A stretch of 64,000 nt of DNA from SAR202 cluster bacterium bin127 (lineage in GTDB: Bacteria; Chloroflexota; Dehalococcoidia; Lucifugimonadales; Lucifugimonadaceae), in the NCBI GenBank assembly GCA_002239045.1, contig MPNN01000007.1:62001-126000 (forward strand), read 5' to 3'. Below the pieces are notes generated by a model. It worked only from the letters and a program-made list of their open reading frames with translations. It searched no databases and was not told the DNA's origin. Positions within the stretch are counted from its first letter, which is position 1; every line of letters starts with the position of its first letter. The translations under genes and the position numbers were made by a program. Of the stretch, positions 1-7,474 are shown piece by piece.

Positions 1-370
1 CCGGTGGCGTTTCTCCTTCGCCTAAGCCGTAGTCGACAAGCGCGAGCGCGCGCACTGCACCTTTGGCGTACTTCGCCGCCTGCAGCGCAATGGTCCCAGT
101 CTCTTTCCCTTGGGCGATAACCGAGACGGGTTCGCCAATCGCCCATATCGTCTGAATCAAGGTGTAGGTCGAGACGTCCCAAGTCGCATACACATCTCCC
201 GACGCCGACACCGCGTCCGCGAACTCCGACCACTGAGACGAATCTGATTTCGACGAAACGAGGAGCAACGGTGCGTTTCTCGGTGAACCGTTCTCGGAAA
301 CCGGCGACCATTGCTTGGCTCCAACCGTTGCCTCGGTAACTAACGTTATCTCCGTTGTCTCAGTCAACAT
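1..370 (-). CDS. Alpha/beta-hydrolase-like protein, partial (N-terminal part)
   Basis: The reading frame starts with ATG at 370 and runs off the left edge, giving about 123 residues. The translated start (MLTETTEITLV) and the later stretch VIAQGKETGTIALQAA have the strand-turn-helix shape of an alpha/beta hydrolase nucleophile elbow. Aligned on the usual G-x-S-x-G elbow, the serine position is occupied by lysine, so the catalytic residue may be missing. It is divergent from the PLP enzyme gene at 527, and the 156 bp between them would hold both promoters. Family assignment is an inference from one motif; the C-terminal half lies outside the window. Confidence 0.55.
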   Translation of the reverse strand, partial: MLTETTEITLVTEATVGAKQWSPVSENGSPRNAPLLLVSSKSDSSQWSEFADAVSASGDVYATWDVSTYTLIQTIWAIGEPVSVIAQGKETGTIALQAAKYAKGAVRALALVDYGLGEGETPP

Positions 371-526
371 ATTTTTGGGTACTCCGCAGTAGTCGATATT
401 GCTCGTCTTAACCGTTCGGTCAACGGTGTGCAATCAGTGAATCAACGTTAGAATACAAAACCGACAGACCACCTTTTGACGACGAGAGTGGTGGTTTGCA
501 ACTTTGACCCGATTCGGAGGATTCAA

Positions 527-1675
527 ATGGTTACATCGGAGTGGGGAGCGATCTACAAGGAGCTCGGAGCCCAGCCCGTCATCAACGCGACTGGCAGCGT
601 GACTTTACTAGGTGGCTCGACACCGGTACCGGAAGTGAAAGAGGCGATGGATCGCGCCGATAGCGCATTCATACCCCTTATCGAACTGGAAAAGGCCGCG
701 GGCGACGAGATCGCGAGATTGGCGGGCGTTCCGGCGGCATACATCACCTCGGGTGCAGGTTCGGCTCTGACACTCGCAACCGCCGCGTACATGGCTGGTG
801 CCGATGATGATCTCATCCAACAGCTACCCGATACTTCGGGTTTGAAGGACGAGATCGTGATGCAGCACCGCGAGCAGTATTGGTACGACCGATGCCTTCA
901 ACTCGCCGGAGCCAAACTCGTTTTTGCGGGCGACGAAAACGGCACCTCCGAGGATGACATTCGAGCCGCCATCACCGACAAGACCTGTGCAATTCACGTC
1001 CCGGTTGTTGAACAGGCGCCGAAAGACCCCAACGTCGTTCCACTCGACAAGGTCATCCAGATCGCCAAGGATGCCGGCGTTTACGCATCCGTCGATGCGG
1101 CTGGACAGATCTTCCCGCTCGAGAACTTTGGCAAATACGTACGCATGGGTGCCGATTTCCAGTGCATCGCGGCGAAGTACATGTTTGCACCCCACTCGAC
1201 CGGTCTGGCGCTCGGCACTGAGGAAATCATCGACGCAATCAGTCGTCATTCGTTCGTGGGTTACGAGTCACGGCGCATCCGAGGCATCGGCCGTCCGCAC
1301 AAGGTCGATCGTCAAGAGATAATGGGTTGCGTTACGGCCGTCCAGCGCTGGTTCAAGTTGGACCACGAGACTAGACTGGCTGCCGCCGAGCAGGAGAGCT
1401 TGGAGATCATCAAACCGCTACAAGGCATCCCCGGCGTCAAGGCCGAAATGATCGACAACATCATCGCCCACCAACCTTTCGGAGTCACCATCGGCGTCGA
1501 TGAGGACGTGGTCGGTTTCAACAACGAAGATCTCGTAGTCAAGCTTAAGGACGGCGATCCTCCGATCTGGACCCGCACGACAGACAATGCTCCGTTGATG
1601 ATCCACGTATTCGGTCTCAACCCGGGTGAAGCGAGCATCGTCGGAGAGTCGATCGCCGCCTCGGTCCGAGGTTGA
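527..1675 (+). CDS. SelA-like PLP-dependent enzyme
   Basis: This 382-residue protein resembles the fold type I PLP family that includes L-seryl-tRNA selenium transferase (SelA) and D-glucosaminate-6-phosphate ammonia-lyase. Visible features are the N-terminal INATGSVTLLGGS segment typical of SelA-like proteins, the cofactor aspartate in SVDAAG near residue 190, and the Schiff-base lysine in AAKYMF near residue 217. The ATG at 527 is preferred over an upstream TTG at 476 because GGAGG lies 6 bases before it. There are no selenocysteine genes nearby, and the following oxidoreductase gene points to a catabolic lyase or aminotransferase rather than selenium metabolism. The exact substrate is unknown. 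Confidence 0.8.
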   Translation: MVTSEWGAIYKELGAQPVINATGSVTLLGGSTPVPEVKEAMDRADSAFIPLIELEKAAGDEIARLAGVPAAYITSGAGSALTLATAAYMAGADDDLIQQLPDTSGLKDEIVMQHREQYWYDRCLQLAGAKLVFAGDENGTSEDDIRAAITDKTCAIHVPVVEQAPKDPNVVPLDKVIQIAKDAGVYASVDAAGQIFPLENFGKYVRMGADFQCIAAKYMFAPHSTGLALGTEEIIDAISRHSFVGYESRRIRGIGRPHKVDRQEIMGCVTAVQRWFKLDHETRLAAAEQESLEIIKPLQGIPGVKAEMIDNIIAHQPFGVTIGVDEDVVGFNNEDLVVKLKDGDPPIWTRTTDNAPLMIHVFGLNPGEASIVGESIAASVRG

Positions 1676-1837
1676 TCCTCCCCGCGTCAATCCAGTCTTC
1701 GACTCCGTCATTCCACTAAAGACCGGAACTCAAAAAGTAAAAAATGCGTTCCCGCTAAGGCATATAGGGGTAACGCGCTTTTCGGCAGTGTCAGACAGGC
1801 GCGCCCGGGAAGTGAGCCCACTAGGAGCGAACCACCC

Positions 1838-2728
1838 ATGGAAACCGTCAATACAGTAGCCATCCTTAGCCCTGGCGACATGGGATCAAACGTCGGTCGT
1901 GCATTGCGAGAAAACGGCTTGGAAGTAATCACCTGCCTCACCGAGCGCAGCGCCCGAACTCGCGAACTGTCCGAAATCGCCGGCATCGTAGACGTTCCCG
2001 ACTTCGCAGAGATGATTGATCGCGCCGACATCGTCTTGTCGGTCCTGGTTCCAGAACGTGCGGTTGACGTGGCGCGGCAAGTTGCGGCGGTCATCGCTGA
2101 TTCTGGGAAACCGCTACCCTTCGCCGACTGCAACCCGGTCGCACCGGCCGTGGCCATCGAGATGAGCGAGACAATTGACGCGGCAGGCGGCAAGTACATC
2201 GACGGCGGCATCATTGGGAGTCCTCCGGGCAGGGGAGAGCCGCCACGCTTTTACGCCTCAGGACCACACGAAGCCATCATGGGTCAATTGGACGGGCGAG
2301 GCATATCGGTTCCCATGATGGGTGGTGAAGTCGGTCGTGCCTCGGCGATCAAGATGTGCTATGCCTCGCTCAGCAAAGGCGCCGCGGCATTGAACGCATC
2401 GGCGTTAATCTCAGCGATGAATCTTGGCATCTACGACGAGTTCATACACGAGATGGAGTCGAGCCAACAAGGCGTCTTAAACAATATGCAAGGCGTCAAA
2501 AGCCTAAGTGCAAAAGCCTTCCGATGGATCGATGAGATGGAGCAAATCTCCGCAACCTTCGGCGCCGCAGGAGCAACCCCTCACATCCACAAAGGCGCCG
2601 CCGACATCTTCCGGCTAGTCAACTCCTCACCAATCGGCCACGAGAGGCCGGAGACGGTCGACACATCTCGATCACTACGCGAGACGGTGGAGTTGTTAGC
2701 GAACAGATCAGACGCTGACGCCAGCTAA
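1838..2728 (+). CDS. NAD(P)-dependent oxidoreductase, 6-phosphogluconate dehydrogenase-like with DUF1932-type C-terminus
   Basis: The 296-residue protein begins with a Rossmann fold (AILSPGDMGSNVGRAL, residues about 8-25) of the beta-hydroxyacid dehydrogenase superfamily. The segment DGGIIGSPPG near residue 125 matches the substrate-binding loop of that family. The helical C-terminal half, with an SAIKMCYASLSKG segment around residue 170, is what DUF1932-type members have. An AGGAG lies 10 bases before the ATG. It follows the PLP enzyme on the same strand after 162 bp and may act in the same pathway. Its last 21 bases overlap the end of the convergent mrp gene. The substrate cannot be read from sequence. 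Confidence 0.8.
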   Translation: METVNTVAILSPGDMGSNVGRALRENGLEVITCLTERSARTRELSEIAGIVDVPDFAEMIDRADIVLSVLVPERAVDVARQVAAVIADSGKPLPFADCNPVAPAVAIEMSETIDAAGGKYIDGGIIGSPPGRGEPPRFYASGPHEAIMGQLDGRGISVPMMGGEVGRASAIKMCYASLSKGAAALNASALISAMNLGIYDEFIHEMESSQQGVLNNMQGVKSLSAKAFRWIDEMEQISATFGAAGATPHIHKGAADIFRLVNSSPIGHERPETVDTSRSLRETVELLANRSDADAS

Positions 2729-3523
2729 CTGGCGCGTAACACCCAGCGCAATATAATCGAACTCCGCCGCGACCTCATCGTTCGCCAACACTGGCGGTTC
2801 CAACGCGTCCAGATAGTCCGGGCGCAAGTTCACTGCCCCCAAGAACGGCAAACTCATCTCGTATGCCAGATCTTCGGCCGCGCCTCGTCCGAACATTCCA
2901 CCAGACATATTCTCCACTACCCCCAGCACGTCCAAATTCATCTTGCGAATCATGTTGATCGAGCGTTTGGCGTCTAGAGCCGCCAGTTCTTGCGGCGTGC
3001 TCACGATCACAAATCCGTCCAGGTTCAACGTCTGCATCACCGTCAACGGGGCGTCCGAGGTGCCAGGCGGTAGATCGACGACCATGTAGTCGGGCTCACC
3101 CCAATCGGTCATCTGCAGGAACTGGTTTATGGCATTGTGGATCATCGGACCGCGCCAGATGATCGCTTCTTCCTCGTTTTCCTGGAAAAAAGCCATTGAC
3201 ATCACTTTGACGCCGAAACGCTGCGATGGAACCATGCGGCCTTCGCGTTCGACCGGACCTTCAGAGATGCGTAAGACTCGGGTAACGTTTGGGCAGTCGA
3301 TGTCGCAATCAAAAAGAGCGACATCGTGATCCTGTTTCGCAAGTGTTGCGGCGAGGTTGACGGCGACGGTCGTCTTTCCGACACCCCCTTTTCCGCTGTA
3401 GACGCCAATGCGCTTGCCGATCGATTTTAGCGAATCGGCGATGCGTTTCCGTTCCTGGAACTGTCGCCGTGCTTGTGCGAGCCGCGCCTCTTCGGCAGGA
3501 GTTGTCTTGCGGGGCGTGGTCAC
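2708..3523 (-). CDS. mrp: Mrp/NBP35-family P-loop ATPase (Fe-S cluster carrier type)
   Basis: This is a 271-residue MinD/Mrp-type ATPase. The deviant Walker A GKGGVGKT is at residues 44-51, the DCDIDCPN switch region follows, and DLPPGTSD near residue 135 is the Walker B region characteristic of Mrp/ApbC. Family members normally carry a CxxC in the C-terminal third after an ENMS segment. Here ENMSGGMFGRG has no cysteines, so the usual bridging cluster site is absent. The start is GTG. It lies 48 bp downstream of the SufT-like gene and is probably co-transcribed with it. In many bacteria the two domains are fused; here they are separate genes. Confidence 0.9.
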   Translation of the reverse strand: MTTPRKTTPAEEARLAQARRQFQERKRIADSLKSIGKRIGVYSGKGGVGKTTVAVNLAATLAKQDHDVALFDCDIDCPNVTRVLRISEGPVEREGRMVPSQRFGVKVMSMAFFQENEEEAIIWRGPMIHNAINQFLQMTDWGEPDYMVVDLPPGTSDAPLTVMQTLNLDGFVIVSTPQELAALDAKRSINMIRKMNLDVLGVVENMSGGMFGRGAAEDLAYEMSLPFLGAVNLRPDYLDALEPPVLANDEVAAEFDYIALGVTRQLAGVSV

Positions 3524-3571
3524 AGATGTCCCGTGAGATGAAGGTTATCGGTTGGTAGAAACCGGAGCTGA

Positions 3572-3889
3572 TTAGTCGATGCCGAGGAGGCGCTTGCCAT
3601 CTTCGGTGATCATGTCGGGGTTCCATGGCGGGTCGAACACTAGGTCGACCTCGACGTCCTCGACGTATTCAATCTCGGCGATGCGCCACTCAGCCTGTTG
3701 CGCGATGTAGGGTCCCATTCCGCACCCCTGGGCCGTGAGCGTCATCTCCACAAATACTTCGTTTTCTTCAACATCGACATCATAGATGAGTCCGAGATCT
3801 ACGACGTTGACCGGGATCTCGGGGTCATAGACGTCTTTGAGGGCTTCGTATACCTGATCTTTGGTTACGGCGTTGGATGTTTGTGCCAT
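3572..3889 (-). CDS. MIP18/DUF59 family iron-sulfur assembly factor, SufT-like
   Basis: The 105-residue protein carries the DUF59 hallmarks: YEALKDVYDPEIPVNVVDLGLIYD at the N-terminus (read as two adjoining motifs) and TLTAQGCGMGPYIAQ with the conserved cysteine near residue 56. The end, LVFDPPWNPDMIT, is typical of SufT/PaaD-like members. The family helps mature Fe-S proteins. The ATG at 3889 has GGAGG 8 bases upstream; an in-frame upstream start would only add nine residues and lacks a comparable site. It is the first gene of a two-gene unit with the Mrp ATPase. Confidence 0.9.
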   Translation of the reverse strand: MAQTSNAVTKDQVYEALKDVYDPEIPVNVVDLGLIYDVDVEENEVFVEMTLTAQGCGMGPYIAQQAEWRIAEIEYVEDVEVDLVFDPPWNPDMITEDGKRLLGID

Positions 3890-3992
3890 TGTGCAAACCT
3901 CCGTGAGGGAGTGCAATCGAAGAAGTCGCTGCTTGTTGGCAAGTCTATCAAACCGATGTTAATCGCCTTAACGATGCGCGAGGTACCAGCAG

Positions 3993-4223
3993 CTATCCGC
4001 CTCGCGGTGCGGATTCGTCGCTGTGAAGCGCTCGTCGCTCGGCGATGATGTCATTGAGTGCGTCGCGAGCCGAGTCCAAAAGGTCGTCGTCCGGAGCGTC
4101 GTCGTAAGATGCCGACTCGGCGGCGGAAATCCACACCCAGATCTCCTCCTGGGCCATTCGGAGTTCCTTGGCGTTCATCGAGGAGAAGTCGGCGTAGATG
4201 GATGCGGGTGGTGGTAAAGGCAT
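3993..4223 (-). CDS. Small acidic hypothetical protein
   Basis: A 76-residue protein is predicted from the ATG at 4223 (MPLPPPAS), rich in Ala, Asp and Glu, with a helical central segment around DDDLLDSARDALNDIIAERR. No family was recognised. A TTG at 4256 in the same frame would add 11 residues; neither start has a clear ribosome binding site. It sits alone between the sufT-mrp pair and DarTG. The codon pattern and acidic helical content suggest a real gene, but confidence is only moderate. Confidence 0.45.
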   Translation of the reverse strand: MPLPPPASIYADFSSMNAKELRMAQEEIWVWISAAESASYDDAPDDDLLDSARDALNDIIAERRALHSDESAPRGG

Positions 4224-4351
4224 AGCAAATTTGTGGAGATGTGCGGTTGGTTGCAAGTAACGCGCTGCTACGATGTCGTGCCACCTGTTGTATCATCTCG
4301 GTACGGCTTTGAGAGTTGTAGGCATAATTGGATCTAGTCCCCGTAAGACAG

Positions 4352-4933
4352 ATGGTAACCGTTGCTGATATTACGCTTTACTACATGGTGCACGTCGACA
4401 ATATCGCGTCTATTCAGACCTATGGAATCTTGCCCCGCAACCGCGCGATGAAACTGGAACATCTGGGTCGCGACATTGCGGATGCTGACGTGATACACAG
4501 GCGCGGCTTGAAGAGGCCGTTCGGCCGTTCGCTACACGACTACGTGCCACTTTATTTCAATCCCAAGAACCCGATGTTGTCGAGGCGACGGGCGATACAG
4601 GATGAAATCGTGATCCTGTGCATCAACGGCAAAGTGATCAACGAGGATGGTGTGCGGTTCACTGATGGCAATGCTGCGGCTAGTGCTTCGCGTTATTTCT
4701 CCCGCTCGAGCGATCTGTCCAAGATCAACTGGGAATGTATTCGCGCTGAGTATTGGAGCGAATTTCCGGATGGAGGCAGAATACGTTGCGCCGAGGTGCT
4801 CGTGCCGAGGCCGGTTGAATTCTCAGAAATCGAAAAAATCATCGTGCGTTCCAACGAGACGAAACATCGTGTGTCTAACCTGATTTCACTGGTAGATAAG
4901 GAAGCGTCGATTCAACCTAGGTGGTACATTTGA
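4352..4933 (+). CDS. darT: DarT-like ssDNA ADP-ribosyltransferase toxin (DUF4433)
   Basis: The 193-residue protein matches DarT, an NAD-dependent toxin that ADP-ribosylates thymidine in single-stranded DNA and so blocks replication, including phage replication. It shows the N-terminal YYMVHVDNIASIQTYGILPRN segment, the central YVPLYFNPKNPML segment (family form H.YV.fYF.p..PM), and CAEVLVP near residue 148, where the family has its catalytic glutamate. A TTG at 4328 in frame is an alternative start. The gene overlaps the macrodomain antitoxin by 13 bp, the standard darTG order. Recognition is by family motifs; activity is inferred. Confidence 0.9.
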   Translation: MVTVADITLYYMVHVDNIASIQTYGILPRNRAMKLEHLGRDIADADVIHRRGLKRPFGRSLHDYVPLYFNPKNPMLSRRRAIQDEIVILCINGKVINEDGVRFTDGNAAASASRYFSRSSDLSKINWECIRAEYWSEFPDGGRIRCAEVLVPRPVEFSEIEKIIVRSNETKHRVSNLISLVDKEASIQPRWYI

Positions 4934-5640
4934 ATACAAAAATCATCCACGGCAACATTTTCTCAAGCGAGTGCCAAACGCTGGTCAATACAGTGAACTG
5001 CGAGGGTGTAATGGGGGCTGGAATAGCGTTGGAGTTCAAACTGAGGTTGCCCGAGATGTTTGAGCAATACGTCGCCCACTGCGCGAATGGGCGGATCGAA
5101 ATCGGTAAGTCGTGGGTTTACAGGCCACCGCCGTCGTCCTACGAACGTCGCTGGGTGCTCAACTTCCCTACGAAATTTCGTTGGAAGAACCCGTCCAAGG
5201 TCGAGTATCTGGAAGTTGGGCTCGCAAATTTCGTAGCGACGTACGAAGATCAGGGTATAACTTCGGCAGCTTTCCCATTGCTCGGTGCGACGCATGGCAG
5301 GTTGGGGGAGAACGTAGTATCTCGATTGATGATCGATCGCCTCGATGCGTGTGATATTCCGATTGAGATCTACAGTTACGATCCTACCGCTTCGGATGAC
5401 CGTTTCTATCAATTAAAGACGGCGCTTGCCTCGCAGACCGACGCTGAACTGGCCGATGGGATGGGGTTAAGTATCTCAGATGTCGCAAGGATCCGCGATG
5501 AAATCAAAAATAACCCGGCGGTGCGTTCGATCATGCGACTGTCGTCGATAAAAGGGATCGGGCAAAGGACGATCAAGAAGCTGTTTCACTACACCGCTGC
5601 ATCTCGGGACGTTGCGGAGTTGCAACTGCAACTCGTGTAG
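4921..5640 (+). CDS. darG: DarG-like macrodomain antitoxin with helix-hairpin-helix tail
   Basis: The 239-residue protein starts with a macrodomain (residues about 5-160): NTVNCEGVMGAGIALEFK carries the ADP-ribose loop of the DarG type, and FPLLGATHGRL the second loop. DarG removes the ADP-ribose that DarT adds to DNA. The remaining ~75 residues include SSIKGIGQRTIKKLFHY, a helix-hairpin-helix-like DNA-binding motif. That tail is shorter than and unlike the longer toxin-binding domain I recall for the enterobacterial DarG. It overlaps darT by 13 bp, so translation is coupled. Confidence 0.9.
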   Translation: MVHLNTKIIHGNIFSSECQTLVNTVNCEGVMGAGIALEFKLRLPEMFEQYVAHCANGRIEIGKSWVYRPPPSSYERRWVLNFPTKFRWKNPSKVEYLEVGLANFVATYEDQGITSAAFPLLGATHGRLGENVVSRLMIDRLDACDIPIEIYSYDPTASDDRFYQLKTALASQTDAELADGMGLSISDVARIRDEIKNNPAVRSIMRLSSIKGIGQRTIKKLFHYTAASRDVAELQLQLV

Positions 5641-5921
5641 CCGGATGGTGCATTGAAACTGTGCTCCAGCAGTTGCGCGACATGCACATGCGTCGGTGTA
5701 CTACAGGAATCGCAGCCAAATTTCGCAGGGTGTAACCTCTGCTTGCGCCCTGATACTTCACCGATCCACTCTATCCGCATAAGTGACTGGGTGCATCGGC
5801 ATATACAATCGCTGGGCAAGCTAAATCTCGCACTCGAATCTCCTCGGGATACCCAATGGGCATCGTCCTCTTCGTCGACCGCCGCCGCTACAAATACGGA
5901 CGCATCAACGACGATGGTCAA
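5641..5921 (-). pseudogene. Degraded PIN-domain (VapC/FitB-like) toxin
   Basis: The minus-strand frame starting at 5921 opens like a PIN toxin (MTIVVDASVFVAAAVDEED, with the first metal-binding aspartate). After about 30 residues the homology is lost and the frame ends inside the darG coding region (stop at 5589). Other frames hold fragments that look like later PIN segments, for example HVHVAQLLEHS, so frameshifts plus decay are likely. Its start overlaps the stop of the antitoxin gene by 4 bp (ATGA), the normal arrangement of a toxin-antitoxin pair. I read it as a dead toxin. Confidence 0.5.
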
Positions 5922-6193
5922 TCGTCATAAACCCCGCGCCCACGTCTTATCGATTCAACGATCATTTCGGAGGTGACGCGTGAGTCGCTGTTCTTGAGGC
6001 GTTCGCGCGCGCGTTTCATAATCTTGCGATTATGCTCGATTCGCTCCTGCTTGGTCATCGCCGGCACTGACGCGATGTGTTCGAGCTCGCCGCGAAGAAA
6101 ATCCTCGATCGATTGATTGCGGATCGATGCGTGTTTCGCCAGTTTGTCCCGAAGATCTTCGGGTACGTTGTAGATTGTGATTTCGACAGCCAT
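5918..6193 (-). CDS. FitA/VapB-like antitoxin
   Basis: The 91-residue protein opens with AVEITIYNVPEDLRDKLAKHA and SIEDFLRGELEHIA, the ribbon-helix-helix pattern of FitA-type antitoxins (short strand, then two helices). The rest is a basic and then acidic helical tail that would wrap the PIN toxin. The ATG at 6193 was chosen because it begins the ribbon-helix-helix strand; a longer frame reaches back over the amidohydrolase end. It overlaps the degraded PIN gene by 4 bp. With its toxin decayed, it is probably an orphan antitoxin. Confidence 0.75.
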   Translation of the reverse strand: MAVEITIYNVPEDLRDKLAKHASIRNQSIEDFLRGELEHIASVPAMTKQERIEHNRKIMKRARERLKNSDSRVTSEMIVESIRRGRGVYDD

Positions 6194-6218
6194 TCTTCCA
6201 TTATGCCAACACTTCGGT

Positions 6219-7472
6219 TCAGACAAGATTGTGGCGGTCAATCTTCGAACCCGCCAAGAACACGTCGCTGACTTTGCGGAGGTCGGCGATATCGCGGGTC
6301 GGATCGCCATCAACTACTAGGATGTCGGCTTGCTTGCCGAGTTCTAGCGTGCCCACCACATCGTCGACGCAGCTGGACATCGCAGAGTCGCGGGTGGCGG
6401 AAACGATCGCTTCCATGTTCGACATTCCAGCCATTACATGCGCTTCAATCTCGGTTTGGAAATCGCCCATCGGATAGTTTGACCAAGCAGAGTCCGAACC
6501 GGCGACCATAACCACTCCCGCATCTCGCATCCGCGCGACATGATCCATGCGACCTTCGATGCCGGCTCGCATAACGTTTACATCCTCGGTTTCCAAGGCG
6601 AGATCTGGATCGTCCTCAAGTTGACGGATTCGCGCCAAACCTTGACCGAGGGTCGGGTTCACGAATACCCCTTGTTCCGCGATCCGGTCCGAGATGTCGG
6701 AACGGTAGCTGTCCGAACCATCGTGATCCTTGTGGACGCCGTGGATCATGGTGTCGATGCCTGCTTCAAGAGCGTTTTCCATCCCGCCCGACGATGTGCA
6801 GTGAGCACATACATGTTTTCCGAATTTATGCGCCTCATCGGTGATAGCGGAGAATTCATCAACGTTGAAAGATGGCCTAGTCGGGTGACTGGTACGGGTG
6901 CTGCCGCCGGTCGCGGTTACCTTGATGAAGTCGGCACCTTCCTTGATGAGCTGTCTGACCGCGGCGCGGCACTCAGTCGATCCCGTGGCAGTAGTTCCGA
7001 AATAGGAGAGGTGACCACCGATGATCGCAATGGGTCTGCCGGCGAGGATCAGGCGTGGCGATGGGACGATGCCCATCTCGACAGCTTCGCGCAGGAGGAA
7101 CGTCGTGCGATTCTTGGCTCCGCAATCTCTGACGGTTGTTACCCCAGAGTAGAGGTGCTTTCTGACGTTCTGAGCGGCCTGGACGGTCAGAACTTCGTCG
7201 GGCAACGTAACAAGGTCATCGCCAGCGCGCCCATCGCCGATGCCGATCAAGTGAACGTGACAATCGACCAGTCCCGGCAGTATCGTTGCGTCGCCGTAGT
7301 CGATTTCGAGAACCGACGCTCCTTCCGGTGATTGCACGGTCTCTCTAGTGCCGATCTGCTTGATCGTGTCACCTTCCAGCAAGACGGCGGGTTGTTCGGC
7401 TACTGGACCGCCGTTGCCGTCGACTAGTCTCGCGGCCTTTAGCAGCGTGAATTGCGGGTTGCCGACGCTCAT
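6219..7472 (-). CDS. Imidazolonepropionase-like amidohydrolase
   Basis: The 417-residue protein is a metal-dependent amidohydrolase. It has the beta-sandwich N-terminus, the HxH motif in DCHVHL near residue 70, the DFIKVTATGGS segment with the metal-bridging lysine near residue 180, the histidines in CAHCTSSGG and MIHGVH, and the late aspartate in AGSDSAW. The C-terminal LGKQADILVVDGDP strand closes the sandwich. It is in the group of prolidase-like or imidazolonepropionase-like hydrolases. Its ribosome binding site GGAGG lies inside the final codons of the paralog upstream, with only 2 bp between the genes, so they are translated together. Confidence 0.9.
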   Translation of the reverse strand: MSVGNPQFTLLKAARLVDGNGGPVAEQPAVLLEGDTIKQIGTRETVQSPEGASVLEIDYGDATILPGLVDCHVHLIGIGDGRAGDDLVTLPDEVLTVQAAQNVRKHLYSGVTTVRDCGAKNRTTFLLREAVEMGIVPSPRLILAGRPIAIIGGHLSYFGTTATGSTECRAAVRQLIKEGADFIKVTATGGSTRTSHPTRPSFNVDEFSAITDEAHKFGKHVCAHCTSSGGMENALEAGIDTMIHGVHKDHDGSDSYRSDISDRIAEQGVFVNPTLGQGLARIRQLEDDPDLALETEDVNVMRAGIEGRMDHVARMRDAGVVMVAGSDSAWSNYPMGDFQTEIEAHVMAGMSNMEAIVSATRDSAMSSCVDDVVGTLELGKQADILVVDGDPTRDIADLRKVSDVFLAGSKIDRHNLV

Positions 7473-7474
7473 GT

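Noticed and set aside
476-526. Upstream TTG start for the SelA-like gene
   Set aside because: The GGAGG site fits the ATG at 527 and the extra 17 residues have no similarity to the family start.
4257-5760. DarTG as a fourth cassette with duplicated gene end
   Set aside because: I compared the sequence after darG with the ends of the upstream genes and saw no match; the upstream gene also faces the other way.
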